From assembly GCA_002373975.1 (NCBI GenBank), contig DFKZ01000078.1, positions 2,598-66,597 of the forward strand: a stretch of 64,000 nucleotides of DNA. The letters are read 5' to 3'. The position numbers and the translations under genes are program-made. Below, piece after piece: positions 26,555 to 35,660 of the stretch. A model generated the notes under the pieces. That model was not told the DNA's origin, made no database searches, and was given only the letters and a program-made list of their open reading frames with translations. Positions within the stretch are counted from its first letter, which is position 1. Every line of letters begins with the position of its first letter. Source of the stretch: Lachnospiraceae bacterium UBA3632. Its GTDB lineage: Bacteria > Bacillota > Clostridia > Lachnospirales > Lachnospiraceae.

Positions 26555-28156
26555 TCAAAGCACGTGGAATGTCTGGCCGAGAGATCTTATCAGCCTGCTT
26601 CCCGGCAGATATTCAAGCTCATATTCCCTGAAATTCCTGCTAAGAAGCAGCATGATCACATAAAGAGCCGTCATTTCAAACAATACAAAAATGGCAGTAA
26701 ACAGATTGCCAAGATGCGGTGATACCGCTTTGGACAGGAAGTAATTGAGCACTCCCACTACCGCCCCCACAAGTATTGGAACGAGGGCATTGTTTATGGG
26801 ATCCACTGTCATATCAAGTCTTACAAGAGCTATGATAAGATAACCCGCAAATTTAATGATGAGTGATACAAGATAAGCAATCGAAAAAGCGATCAAAAGG
26901 TCTCTTCCCTTTGATATCATCGCGCTTAATATAATTGCAAACACCACATCAGAAGGAACCTGCACTATATATGCAAAAATGCTGAAGCCTTCATTTATTA
27001 TGATCTTTAGCATATAGAACGTAACCAGCATAAACAGTGCGCAGAATCCGCCTATTACCAGCAGGTTCTGAGACGGACCCACTGTTTCGGAACCGAATAC
27101 CTTGGCCAGTATCTCTCCCTCGGCGATCAGATATGCACAGCCGAATGCCCCGTATATAAAACACAGATGAAAGCCTGTCTGAAAGGCACCGCGGGCTCTT
27201 CCCATCTCATTTCGCTTACGGAAAGTAACCGTCTTGAGTACAAGCATGATAACCATAAATAAGCCGATCATAGTAAATAAAACCGGCGGGATAAACACAG
27301 TCTGGGCAAACAGCCCTATAATCTCGGGAGTGTTATTTTCCTGATTTTTGATATACAGATAAACCACTCCGAATATAAAGGGAAAAGCAATGAGAAGGAA
27401 GTTAAATACGGAAGGGAGCCTTCTTCTCCAGATCATAAGGAATACATTTCCCGTAGGATCGTTTCTCTTGAAATAATCATCCTCGTATTCCGTTACTCTT
27501 CTTTTGGCCGCCAGCTTGGCTATCAGCAGAAATACAATTATGAGAATCTCGGAAAAGGCCGCCGACAGCGCAATTCCTACACATCCATACACAGCAAAGA
27601 AGTCATCCTGCTTTAAGAGAGCGGCCGCTCTGCTTCCGTATCCGGAAAGAAGTGACGCAAAGATATTGCCGAGCACAAGTATAAGCGCCTGACGTATGAT
27701 CGCCGAGAATCCAACGGCACCCGAAAACTTCCGTCCGCACAGATAGCCCCCTAAATTCTCGGATATTATCCTCAAAAAGAATATCAGCCCAAAAATATAT
27801 ACGGGATACCTTGCGTGTGAAAGTCCAAATATATCAACTACCACATAAGATCCCAGCGTAACTATAAGAAGCCCCACAAGGCCTCCCGTTACAAGGTGCA
27901 TATAATTTGAATATCTCCAGATAAGTCTTGCTGATTTGTATTTGTCTTTGGAATATTTAGATCTTAAGATCCTGCCCAGAAATTCCGAAATCTTTTCACC
28001 AAAAAATAGCCACGCGGCTTCGTAGACAGCCAGACACGTGAACATATAACCTATGCCGATGTTGTCGATCCTTGTTCTGAATATAAGGCAACCGGCAAGA
28101 AAAATAATGACAGCGATGCATTCAAGCCTGTTTTTATTTATAAGTGCCGCATTCAC
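26555..28156 (-). CDS. Polytopic membrane protein, MOP/polysaccharide-flippase-like
   Basis: Integral membrane protein of 533 residues with about 14 hydrophobic segments, loops rich in Lys/Arg on the inside, and no signal peptide. The overall spacing (two sets of six helices plus extra, with charged loops such as LILKTVTFRKRNEMGRARGA) resembles the MviN/SpoVB/Wzx group of lipid-linked-oligosaccharide flippases. However, I see no diagnostic motif, and an N-terminal pair of helices precedes the repeat. It lies between ybeY and the BaiN-like flavoprotein gene. The transport role is an inference from topology only. Confidence 0.6.
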   Translation of the reverse strand: MNAALINKNRLECIAVIIFLAGCLIFRTRIDNIGIGYMFTCLAVYEAAWLFFGEKISEFLGRILRSKYSKDKYKSARLIWRYSNYMHLVTGGLVGLLIVTLGSYVVVDIFGLSHARYPVYIFGLIFFLRIISENLGGYLCGRKFSGAVGFSAIIRQALILVLGNIFASLLSGYGSRAAALLKQDDFFAVYGCVGIALSAAFSEILIIVFLLIAKLAAKRRVTEYEDDYFKRNDPTGNVFLMIWRRRLPSVFNFLLIAFPFIFGVVYLYIKNQENNTPEIIGLFAQTVFIPPVLFTMIGLFMVIMLVLKTVTFRKRNEMGRARGAFQTGFHLCFIYGAFGCAYLIAEGEILAKVFGSETVGPSQNLLVIGGFCALFMLVTFYMLKIIINEGFSIFAYIVQVPSDVVFAIILSAMISKGRDLLIAFSIAYLVSLIIKFAGYLIIALVRLDMTVDPINNALVPILVGAVVGVLNYFLSKAVSPHLGNLFTAIFVLFEMTALYVIMLLLSRNFREYELEYLPGSRLIRSLGQTFHVL

Positions 28157-28175
28157 TATAAATCACCGTTACAGA

Positions 28176-28682
28176 TCAGTCTTCTCTTGTTATACCAAGA
28201 TCCTTAAGTGCTTTTTCCTGCCTGTTCTCCATCTTGCTGCTTTCCTCTTCGGTCATATGATCGTATCCGGAAAGGTGCAGCATGCTGTGCGCCACAAGAA
28301 ATGCGAATTCTCTTTTAACGCTGTGTCCGTATTCCTTTGCCTGTGAAAAGATACGGTCGGCAGAAAGTATAATATCGCCCAGAATGATATCTCCCGTTTC
28401 GGGATCTGTATGATCCGCCTCTGTGCCTTCGGGGATAATGTATTCACCGGGCTTATCAAATTCGAGACTCGGAAACGAAAGTACGTCAGTCTCTTTATCT
28501 ATATTTCTGAAATCTCTGTTGTACTGTCTGATACCCTCGTTATCGGTTATCAGCACATTTACCGTTATATTTTCAAACGGACAGCTCTCATTTTCAAGAA
28601 TTTTTGATGCCACAAGGCTTACAATTTCCTGAACATCAAAGCCGAAATCCGCATCCGTCTCATTCTCAACGTAAAAGTTCAT
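28176..28682 (-). CDS. ybeY: rRNA maturation endoribonuclease YbeY
   Basis: Zinc-dependent RNase involved in 16S rRNA 3'-end maturation and ribosome quality control. The 168 residues show the RNase fold with ITDNEGIRQYNRDFRNIDKETDVLSFP and the metal site AHSMLHLSGYDH (three His ligands in H-x3-H-x5-H). GDIILSADRIFSQAKEYGHS is also conserved. The start overlaps the stop of the degenerate 7TM-HD gene by 17 bases. The phoH/7TM-HD/ybeY order is standard in Firmicutes. In many of those genomes dgkA, cdd and era come next; here era is at about 52 kb. Confidence 0.95.
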   Translation of the reverse strand: MNFYVENETDADFGFDVQEIVSLVASKILENESCPFENITVNVLITDNEGIRQYNRDFRNIDKETDVLSFPSLEFDKPGEYIIPEGTEADHTDPETGDIILGDIILSADRIFSQAKEYGHSVKREFAFLVAHSMLHLSGYDHMTEEESSKMENRQEKALKDLGITRED

Positions 28683-29895
28683 AATAAAGCTTCTCTTCCT
28701 TGAAGATCCTCTTCATGGTGTTAACATCATTAAAGGTCAGATTGCTTGAATCAAAAAGTCCCGCTTTTTCGTATCTCATAAAGGTCGCATCAACGATCTT
28801 ATCGATCTGGGTGGACATTTTGATCTCGGGATTCTTTTCATAAAGAGCAATTATCGCAACGATTATTGTATGTGAAAAGAGAAGTACCGCGCTCTCCCTG
28901 GTTGCAAGCTTGTTATGAGTTCTCTTTGCGATAAAATCGGTATAATCAATAAGTATCTCGCGCACCTCTTCCGGGAAATTCTCGCCGTCAAGGAATTCCT
29001 GTCTTTCCTTTACTCCAAGAGGACAGAATTTATAATAATAACCCGCACATTTAAGCGCATCAGAATTCATCCCGAGACGGGCTGCGATCCTCTCCGTAAA
29101 ATATGAAGTATGAATAAGGATCTTATAAGTGCGTCTGTCGTTTTCGCGCGTTGCCGCCAGCAGATAGTATTCCGTATCGTTAAGTAGCTGATATCTGTCG
29201 CGCAGCTTGTATCTGACCTTCAGTGCATAGGTCCTGATACCTATAAAGATCATTATACCCGTAATGATCACGTTCACTCCGGGAAGCAGAAACTGCTCGG
29301 GAGAGAGCTGTCTGGAGGATGAAAGGATGATTCCTGTCATCTCGCAGGCAAGAAGTCCCAGGAGCGTGATAAACATGGGCCGTCCGATCCTGATATCTCC
29401 CTTGATAGGGAAAAATACTGCAATGCCAAGGCTTCCGCACAATATATAAAGTATCACTATTGCTGCCTTGCTTCCGCATAAAAGGGCACTTATCATCACA
29501 AGGCTGCATCCGCCCACAAGTCCCAGAAAAGGGGACGAGAAAACTGCAAGCACCACAAAGAAGCCCGTAAAAGGCCATGCGGCGGAGGGAATAAATAAAG
29601 TAACTCCCGTCAGGCAGAGCCCTATGATATATATGGTCCAAAACCTTCCGAGGTTTGTAAGAGCATCCTCCTCGGAATATTTTACGACCGGATACTGCTT
29701 TCTGACTGCAGTGCCTATTATAGCCACGGCGATCACCGAGAAAACGAGTCTCTCTATCGCTGCAGTGGGCTCCAGATCAAAAAAGAAATAGACAACGGCT
29801 GCAAGTACCGCACATATAACAAGGCATATTATCTCGGGTACAAACCACAGATATGAATTTTTAGGATTTTCTGATTCACTTCTTCTTTCCGGCAT
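28666..29895 (-). CDS. 7TM-HD (PgpH/YqfF-like) protein with degenerate HD site
   Basis: Position between phoH and ybeY is that of yqfF/pgpH, whose product is a membrane c-di-AMP phosphodiesterase. Here about 409 residues carry roughly seven hydrophobic helices (about 15-225), then a soluble helical domain. The domain keeps the outline of PgpH: HTSYFTERIAARLGMNSDAL, GYY at the second motif, and a C-terminal LTFNDVNTMKRIFKE. But the HD pair of AYYHDIGK is replaced by Tyr-Lys (YYYKF, residues 286-290). Other metal His residues, and the large extracellular domain, are also absent. ATG 29895 is chosen for GGAG 9 bases upstream; starts at 29916 and 29934 are possible. Likely inactive as a phosphodiesterase. 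Confidence 0.7.
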   Translation of the reverse strand: MPERRSESENPKNSYLWFVPEIICLVICAVLAAVVYFFFDLEPTAAIERLVFSVIAVAIIGTAVRKQYPVVKYSEEDALTNLGRFWTIYIIGLCLTGVTLFIPSAAWPFTGFFVVLAVFSSPFLGLVGGCSLVMISALLCGSKAAIVILYILCGSLGIAVFFPIKGDIRIGRPMFITLLGLLACEMTGIILSSSRQLSPEQFLLPGVNVIITGIMIFIGIRTYALKVRYKLRDRYQLLNDTEYYLLAATRENDRRTYKILIHTSYFTERIAARLGMNSDALKCAGYYYKFCPLGVKERQEFLDGENFPEEVREILIDYTDFIAKRTHNKLATRESAVLLFSHTIIVAIIALYEKNPEIKMSTQIDKIVDATFMRYEKAGLFDSSNLTFNDVNTMKRIFKEEKLYYELLR

Positions 29896-30859
29896 GGGAT
29901 CTGTCTCCGGCTTCATATTTATCGTATGCTTCAACTATCTTCTGAACAAGGGGATGTCTCACAACATCCTTGTTGGTGAGACCGCAGAAGCTTATATCCT
30001 GTACATGTGACAGCACTTTCATTGCCACGTCAAGTCCCGATCTGGTTCCCGAGGGAAGATCCTTCTGAGTGAGATCTCCCGTTACCACCACCTTGGAACC
30101 GAATCCTATTCTGGTAAGGAACATCTTCATCTGAGCGGGAGTAGTGTTTTGTGCTTCATCAAGTATTATAAAGGAACTGTCAAGAGTCCTTCCTCTCATA
30201 TAGGCAAGAGGTGCCACTTCTATAAGCCCCTTCTCCATATTTCTCAAAAAGCTCTCTGCACCCATTATCTGATAAAGCGCATCATATAAGGGTCTGAGAT
30301 ATGGATCCACCTTACTCTGAAGATCTCCCGGCAGAAAGCCGAGCTTTTCTCCGGCCTCTATGGCAGGTCTTGTAAGTATTATCCTTGATACTTCCTCGTT
30401 CTTGAAAGCCATGATAGCCATAGCCATGGCCAGATATGTTTTACCGGTTCCCGCAGGCCCGGTTCCGAAAGTGATCATGTGATCCCTGATGGCATCTACA
30501 TACTTTTTCTGACCGATGGTCTTGGCCTTTATGGGCTTACCGTTAACTGTATGGCATATAACATCCTTATCGAGTTCTCCCAGCACATCGGATGTGTTTT
30601 CTTTTTCCATGCTAATGGCGTAATCCACGTTCTGTTCCTCTATTTCGTTGCCTTTTTCGGAATATACGCTAAGGTCCCTTAACACATGTATCGCCCTCGA
30701 TACATTGCCTGTATCTCCGCGTACATATATGGCACCGTTTCTGTCGGTTACGATAACATCAAAATCTCTCTCTACTTTTTTGATGAACCCGTCGCCGACT
30801 CCGAATATCTTTCTGGCGTTTTCCACGCTTAATTCTATCTTTTCGGATACTTCGCTCAT
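29876..30859 (-). CDS. phoH: PhoH-family ATPase
   Basis: Cytosolic ATPase of the PhoH/YbeZ family, linked genetically with YbeY in RNA metabolism. The 327 residues begin with a KH-like domain (ELSVENARKIFGVGDGFIKKVERDF...). Next comes the P-loop GPAGTGKTYLAMAMA near residue 135, LTRPAIEAGEKLGFLPG, Walker B FIILDEAQN, and the sensor segment VVTGDLTQKDLP. The start at 30859 gives the family N-terminus although its ribosome site is weak. It overlaps the next gene by about 20 bases and heads the phoH/7TM-HD/ybeY cluster. Confidence 0.94.
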   Translation of the reverse strand: MSEVSEKIELSVENARKIFGVGDGFIKKVERDFDVIVTDRNGAIYVRGDTGNVSRAIHVLRDLSVYSEKGNEIEEQNVDYAISMEKENTSDVLGELDKDVICHTVNGKPIKAKTIGQKKYVDAIRDHMITFGTGPAGTGKTYLAMAMAIMAFKNEEVSRIILTRPAIEAGEKLGFLPGDLQSKVDPYLRPLYDALYQIMGAESFLRNMEKGLIEVAPLAYMRGRTLDSSFIILDEAQNTTPAQMKMFLTRIGFGSKVVVTGDLTQKDLPSGTRSGLDVAMKVLSHVQDISFCGLTNKDVVRHPLVQKIVEAYDKYEAGDRSHAGKKK

Positions 30860-30888
30860 TTAATAAAACTGCCCTTTATGCTCAAGTA

Positions 30889-32190
30889 TTATATAATGCC
30901 TTTTATAAGTTTCTGTTTTTCGCATTTTTCCGATGAAAAATGATAAGCCTTAAGGAATCTTTCCACTACCGGACCGGTCTTATTCTCATCCGAGGAATAT
31001 ACAGTGGCAATCTTATCGCCCTTTTTGACCATATCTCCAACTTTCTTATCAAGAAGAAGTCCGACAGAAAGATCTATCTCACTTTCTTTGGTTTCACGTC
31101 CTCCGCCCAGCATAAGGCTGCAGATTCCTATCTCATCGCAGTCGATATGGGAAATATATCCGTCCTGCGGCGCGGTAATACAGGTAACAATGCTTGCAAG
31201 CTTAAGCCTGTCGGGCTCGTATACATATCTTTCATCCCCGCCTTGAGCCTTTACAAACTGTGCCAGCCTGTTTAGCGCACTTCCGTCTGATACCGCCTTT
31301 TCAAGCTTATTTCTGGCATCTGATTCATCAGAAGCTTTCCCGCCAAGAATAAGCATTCTGGTCCCGAGAGTATAGACAAGCTCGGTGAAATCGGAGGGAC
31401 CTTTTCCGTTTAACGTATCGATCGCTTCTCTTACCTCAATTGCATTTCCCACTGCTCTTCCCAGAGGCTGATCCATATCCGATACGACCGCACTCATCTT
31501 TCGTCCGGCATTCTTACCGATCTTAACCATCTCCTCGGCAAGAGCAAAGGAATCTCCTTCTGTCTTCATAAATGCTCCGCTTCCGGTCTTTACATCAAGG
31601 ACAATGGCATCGGCTCCGGCAGCCAGCTTTTTGCTCATTATCGAGCTGGCTATAAGCGACATATTATCAACAGTTGCGGTTACGTCCCTGAGGGCATAAA
31701 GCTTTTTATCCGCAGGTGCAAGATCGGCCGTCTGGCCCATAATGGCGATCCCGATATTGTTGACATTTTTAATAAATGTTTCATTGCTGATGGCGGTCGA
31801 AAAGCCGGGAAAACTCTCAAGCTTATCTATGGTCCCGCCAGTATGGCCCAGGCCTCTTCCGCTCATCTTGGCTATAGGCACTCCGCAGGCACTTACAAGA
31901 GGTGCCAGGGCAATTGAAGTCTTATCGCCCACTCCGCCGGTGCTGTGCTTATCAACCTTTATTCCCTTAATGCCCGAAAGATCAAGAAAATCACCGCTTT
32001 CAGCCATGGCAAGCGTAAGTGCAAGCGTCTCCTTTTCAGTCATCTTTCTGAAGTAGATGGCCATCATAAGGCTTGAAACCTGATAATCCGGGATCTCTCC
32101 CTTTGTATAACCTTCTATGAAAAAGCGGATCTCCTCCTCGGAAAGCTCTTCTCCGTTTCTCTTTTTCATGATGATATCATACATTCTCAT
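30889..32190 (-). CDS. pdp: Pyrimidine-nucleoside phosphorylase
   Basis: Phosphorolyses uridine, thymidine and deoxyuridine to the base and (deoxy)ribose-1-phosphate for salvage. The 433 residues contain the full signature: MYDIIMKKRNGEELSEEEI, VDKHSTGGVGDKTSIALAPL (phosphate loop), KMSGRGLGHTGGTIDKLES (family pattern), and a C-terminal domain around KVGDMVKKGDKIATVYS. The Firmicutes enzyme usually has dual uridine/thymidine specificity, so pdp is preferred over deoA, but sequence alone cannot settle this. AGGGG precedes the ATG. It lies 6 bases downstream of nth and just upstream of phoH. Confidence 0.92.
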   Translation of the reverse strand: MRMYDIIMKKRNGEELSEEEIRFFIEGYTKGEIPDYQVSSLMMAIYFRKMTEKETLALTLAMAESGDFLDLSGIKGIKVDKHSTGGVGDKTSIALAPLVSACGVPIAKMSGRGLGHTGGTIDKLESFPGFSTAISNETFIKNVNNIGIAIMGQTADLAPADKKLYALRDVTATVDNMSLIASSIMSKKLAAGADAIVLDVKTGSGAFMKTEGDSFALAEEMVKIGKNAGRKMSAVVSDMDQPLGRAVGNAIEVREAIDTLNGKGPSDFTELVYTLGTRMLILGGKASDESDARNKLEKAVSDGSALNRLAQFVKAQGGDERYVYEPDRLKLASIVTCITAPQDGYISHIDCDEIGICSLMLGGGRETKESEIDLSVGLLLDKKVGDMVKKGDKIATVYSSDENKTGPVVERFLKAYHFSSEKCEKQKLIKGII

Positions 32191-32195
32191 ATTAC

Positions 32196-32831
32196 TTATA
32201 CCCCTGCTTTTTTACATACATCCCTTAGGCAGCATTTACCGCAAAAAGGCTTTGTTCTTGCAGTGCAGACAGCTCTTCCGTGATCCACCAGTCTGTGACA
32301 GAAGGCATTTCCCTCCTCGGGAGGAATGATCTTCCACAGCTTTTCCTCCACCTTTGCAGGCTCTTTTATCCCATTTACAAGCCCTATCCTGTTTACCAGC
32401 CTTATACAGTGGGTATCTGTCACGATGGCAGGCTTCCCGTAAATATCGCCAAGCACCAGATTGGCACTTTTCCTGCCAACGCCCGGAAGCTTTAACAGCT
32501 CCTCCATGGTATCAGGCACTCTGCCTCCATACACCTCACACAGCATCTGCATGCAGGCATTTATATCCTTTGCTTTGCTTTTCCCCAGGCCGCAGGGATG
32601 AACTATCTTTTCGATATCTTCCGCCTTTGCTTTGGCAAGTGCTTCGGGTGTGGGAAACTTTTCGTACAGATCTTTGGTGACGATATTTACTCTTGCATCG
32701 GTGCACTGTGCAGCCAGTCTCACACTTACAAGAAGCTTCCACGGCTCCTCATATTCAAGCGAGCACCCGCTGTCCGGATATTCTTTTTTAAGCAGATCGA
32801 TAACGATCAGAGCAAGCTCTTTTTTTGTCAT
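32196..32831 (-). CDS. nth: Endonuclease III
   Basis: DNA glycosylase/AP lyase for oxidised pyrimidines in base-excision repair. The 211 residues show the helix-hairpin-helix with catalytic Lys (LLKLPGVGRKSANLVLG) and the catalytic Asp in VTDTHCIRLVNRIG. The C-terminal 4Fe-4S site is C-x7-C-x2-C-x5-C (CTARTKPFCGKCCLRDVC); the first spacing is one longer than the usual x6, and an additional Cys lies inside it. It precedes the nucleoside phosphorylase gene by 6 bases and follows rlmH. Confidence 0.95.
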   Translation of the reverse strand: MTKKELALIVIDLLKKEYPDSGCSLEYEEPWKLLVSVRLAAQCTDARVNIVTKDLYEKFPTPEALAKAKAEDIEKIVHPCGLGKSKAKDINACMQMLCEVYGGRVPDTMEELLKLPGVGRKSANLVLGDIYGKPAIVTDTHCIRLVNRIGLVNGIKEPAKVEEKLWKIIPPEEGNAFCHRLVDHGRAVCTARTKPFCGKCCLRDVCKKAGV

Positions 32832-32848
32832 TTAAACACCCGCAGGGA

Positions 32849-33328
32849 TCATTTATGATAAGGCTCTTTGCTTATTATCTTTTCTGCCCTGTATATCTGT
32901 TCAAGCAGTATCACACGCATCATCTGATGAGGAAAAGTCATATCCGAAAATGAGAGCTTAAGGTCCGCTCTTTTGGATACTTCATCCGACAGCCCAAGGG
33001 AGCCTCCGATTATGAAGCATATGGAACTGTGGCCTGCTATGCCCTGACCCTCGATCCACTGTGACAGTTCTTCGGAGGAAAACTTCTTTCCTTTTATCTC
33101 AAGAGTGCATACTACATCGCCCTCTTTTATCTTTGAAAGGATCCTTTCTCCTTCTGTCTTTAAGATACCTGCATTTAAAGCATCCGATGCTCCGTCGGGA
33201 GTCTTTTCATCGGGGACTTCCGTGATCTCAAGCTTCACATATCTGGAAAGCCTTTTGGCATACTCATCTATTGCATCCCTGAAAAACTTTTCCTTGACCT
33301 TCCCGACACAGATGATGTTTACTTTCAT
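32849..33328 (-). CDS. rlmH: 23S rRNA (pseudouridine1915-N3)-methyltransferase
   Basis: SPOUT-class methyltransferase that modifies helix 69 of 23S rRNA in assembled ribosomes. The 159 residues are typical: MKVNIICVGKVKEKFFRDAI at the start, EYAKRLSRYVKLEITEVPDE, and the SAM-binding trefoil knot with FIIGGSLGLSDEV and FSDMTFPHQMMRVILLEQIYRA. GAAGGG precedes the ATG. It begins one base after the nfnB stop, so it belongs to the same transcript as the nfnAB genes. Confidence 0.96.
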   Translation of the reverse strand: MKVNIICVGKVKEKFFRDAIDEYAKRLSRYVKLEITEVPDEKTPDGASDALNAGILKTEGERILSKIKEGDVVCTLEIKGKKFSSEELSQWIEGQGIAGHSSICFIIGGSLGLSDEVSKRADLKLSFSDMTFPHQMMRVILLEQIYRAEKIISKEPYHK

Positions 33329-33329
33329 A

Positions 33330-34712
33330 TCAGCCCTTCAGATACTCATCAATTCCCTTTGCGGCAGCTTTGCCTGCACCCATTGCAAGAATAACCGTAG
33401 CGGCTCCGGTAACCGCATCACCGCCGGCATATACACCCTTCTTGCTGGTCTTTCCGCTTTCTTCATCGGCCACGATGCATTTGTACTTATTTACTTCCAG
33501 ACCTTCGGTTGTAGAAGAAATAAGCGGGTTGGGTGATGTTCCGAGGGACATTATTACAGTATCTACTTCCATGGTAAACTCGGAATCAGGTATCTCGACA
33601 GGGCGCCTTCTTCCGGAAGCATCGGGCTCTCCAAGTTCCATCTTCACACATTTCATACCGGTAACCCAGCCTTTTTCATCGGCAAGGATCTCGGTAGGAT
33701 TGGTTAGAAGATCAAAAATGATGCCCTCTTCTTTAGCGTGATGTACTTCCTCCACTCTGGCAGGGAGCTCTTCCTCACTTCTTCTGTATACGATATGAAC
33801 CTCCGCACCAAGCCTGAGGGCTGTTCTTGCGGCATCCATTGCAACGTTTCCGCCGCCTACTACAGCTACCTTTTTGCTCTTCATGATGGGAGTGTTGGAA
33901 TTCTCATCAAAGGCCTTCATCAGATTGCTTCTGGTAAGATATTCATTTGCGGAAAATACTCCGTTGGAGTTCTCTCCGGGAATGCCCATGAATTTGGGAA
34001 GTCCTGCGCCGGATCCGATAAACACGGCCTCAAAGCCTTCATCATTTATCAGCTCATCAATTGTAACCGACTTACCGATTACAACGTCTGTCTCGATCTT
34101 TACACCGAGAGCCTTGACGTTCTCGATCTCTTTTGCAACAACTGCCTTTTTGGGAAGACGGAACTCGGGAATACCGTATACAAGCACTCCGCCGGGCTCA
34201 TGAAGCGCTTCGAATACAGTCACATCATAACCCATTCTTGCAAGATCTCCCGCACAGGTAAGTCCGGAAGGGCCTGATCCGATAACGGCAACCTTCTTTC
34301 CGTTCTTTTCCTTTGCTCCTGCAGGCTTTAAACCATGCTCGGCAGCCCAGTCAGCCACAAAGCGCTCAAGCTTACCGATAGATACGGGCTCTCCTTTGAT
34401 CCCTCTGATACATTTTCCTTCACACTGTGTTTCCTGGGGACAAACTCTTCCGCAAATAGCCGGAAGTGCTGTACTTTCCGAAAGGATCTCGTAAGCCTTC
34501 TCGATATTGCCGAGCTTAACCTGCTCGATAAAAGCGGGAATATTGATGGATACGGGACATCCCTTTATGCACATGGCATTTTTACAGTTGAGACATCTCG
34601 ATGCTTCTTCCTGCGCTTCTTCTAATGTGTATCCGAGGCATACCTCGCTGAAATTGTGTGCTCTTTCCTTTGGATCCTGCTCTGAAACAGGTACTTTCTT
34701 TAATACGTCCAT
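33330..34712 (-). CDS. nfnB: NfnB, large subunit of NADH-dependent ferredoxin:NADP oxidoreductase (GltD-like)
   Basis: Electron-bifurcating subunit that couples NADPH oxidation to NAD and ferredoxin reduction, or the reverse, balancing redox pools in anaerobes. The 460 residues begin with a Cys-rich 4Fe-4S domain (CLNCKNAMCIKGCP and ICGRVCPQETQCEGKC). Two Rossmann folds follow: GSGPSGLTCAGDLARMG for FAD and VGGGNVAMDAARTALRLG for NADPH. Alone it could be a GltD-like glutamate synthase small subunit. The adjacent nfnA-like gene, read just upstream, makes NfnB the better call. GAGGAG precedes the ATG. Confidence 0.88.
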   Translation of the reverse strand: MDVLKKVPVSEQDPKERAHNFSEVCLGYTLEEAQEEASRCLNCKNAMCIKGCPVSINIPAFIEQVKLGNIEKAYEILSESTALPAICGRVCPQETQCEGKCIRGIKGEPVSIGKLERFVADWAAEHGLKPAGAKEKNGKKVAVIGSGPSGLTCAGDLARMGYDVTVFEALHEPGGVLVYGIPEFRLPKKAVVAKEIENVKALGVKIETDVVIGKSVTIDELINDEGFEAVFIGSGAGLPKFMGIPGENSNGVFSANEYLTRSNLMKAFDENSNTPIMKSKKVAVVGGGNVAMDAARTALRLGAEVHIVYRRSEEELPARVEEVHHAKEEGIIFDLLTNPTEILADEKGWVTGMKCVKMELGEPDASGRRRPVEIPDSEFTMEVDTVIMSLGTSPNPLISSTTEGLEVNKYKCIVADEESGKTSKKGVYAGGDAVTGAATVILAMGAGKAAAKGIDEYLKG

Positions 34713-34757
34713 TTTATAATCTCCTCATGTATACTGTTAATTGGAATAGTCAAAAGA

Positions 34758-35636
34758 TCAATCGCAGTTTCCGCATCCGCCGTGATGGGTCTTGCCCTCT
34801 TTCTCGGCGAGGTATGCTCTTCCTTCCTCGGTCTTGTAAAGTGTCTGGCGTCTCATCGCTTCATCAAAATTGACTTTAAATCCGTCAAACTCAGGGCCGT
34901 CAACACATGCAAATTTGATCTCATCACCTACGCTTACGCGGCAGGCACCGCACATTCCGGTTCCGTCCACCATGATGGGGTTAAGTGATACTATGGTAGG
35001 AAGATTAAGTTCCTTGGTGAGCATCACTGCAAACTTCATCATGATCATAGGTCCGATACATACGCATTTATCATAGGTCTTTCCCTCTGCGTAGAGATCC
35101 TTTAATGTCTGTGTGACCATTCCGCTTCTTCCGTAAGATCCGTCATCGGTAGTGATATACAGATTTCCGGCTACGGCCCTCATTTCATCTTCCAGTATAA
35201 GAAGATCTTTTGTCTTGCATCCCACGATCACATCCGCATCGATGCCGTGCTCATGCAGCCATTTAACCTGGGGATAAACAGGTGCTGCACCGACACCGCC
35301 TGCAATAAACAATATCTTTTCCTTTTTAAGATCATCTATGCTTTCGTTTACAAGCTCCGAAGGGCATCCGAGAGGACCCACAAAGTCCTTAAAACTGTCA
35401 CCCTCATTGAGACTTGACATGAACTGAGTTCCCGCACCGATAATCTGCGCTACTATGGTTACCGTACCTTTTTCACGATTGTAATCACAGATTGTCAAAG
35501 GTATTCTTTCTCCCTCGTCATCGGTCCTCACGATGACAAACTGACCCGGAAGACATTTTTTTGCAGTTCTGGGAGCTTCAACCTCCATGAGAAAAATTGT
35601 TGGATTCAGTTCTCTTTTCTTGATGATCTTGTACAT
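34758..35636 (-). CDS. nfnA: NfnA, small FAD/2Fe-2S subunit of NADH-dependent ferredoxin:NADP oxidoreductase
   Basis: Ferredoxin-NADP-reductase-like protein of 292 residues. It has an FAD-binding barrel (GQFVIVRTDDEGERIPLTI) and an NAD-binding domain (ILFIAGGVGAAPVYPQVKWL). The C-terminal 2Fe-2S site is DGTGMCGACRVSVGDEIKF with FACVDGPEFDG. The tail ends in a His/Cys-rich HHGGCGNCD segment. The same fold occurs in dihydroorotate dehydrogenase electron-transfer subunit PyrK and in SudB. The partner gene, 45 bases downstream, decides for NfnA. GGAGAACGG precedes the ATG. The complex is soluble and cytosolic. Confidence 0.87.
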   Translation of the reverse strand: MYKIIKKRELNPTIFLMEVEAPRTAKKCLPGQFVIVRTDDEGERIPLTICDYNREKGTVTIVAQIIGAGTQFMSSLNEGDSFKDFVGPLGCPSELVNESIDDLKKEKILFIAGGVGAAPVYPQVKWLHEHGIDADVIVGCKTKDLLILEDEMRAVAGNLYITTDDGSYGRSGMVTQTLKDLYAEGKTYDKCVCIGPMIMMKFAVMLTKELNLPTIVSLNPIMVDGTGMCGACRVSVGDEIKFACVDGPEFDGFKVNFDEAMRRQTLYKTEEGRAYLAEKEGKTHHGGCGNCD

Positions 35637-35660
35637 TGTTTCCGTTCTCCAATCCTTTTA

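Noticed and set aside
33330..34712. Glutamate synthase small subunit GltD
   Set aside because: No gltB is adjacent, and the neighbouring 2Fe-2S FNR-like gene makes the NfnB assignment more likely.
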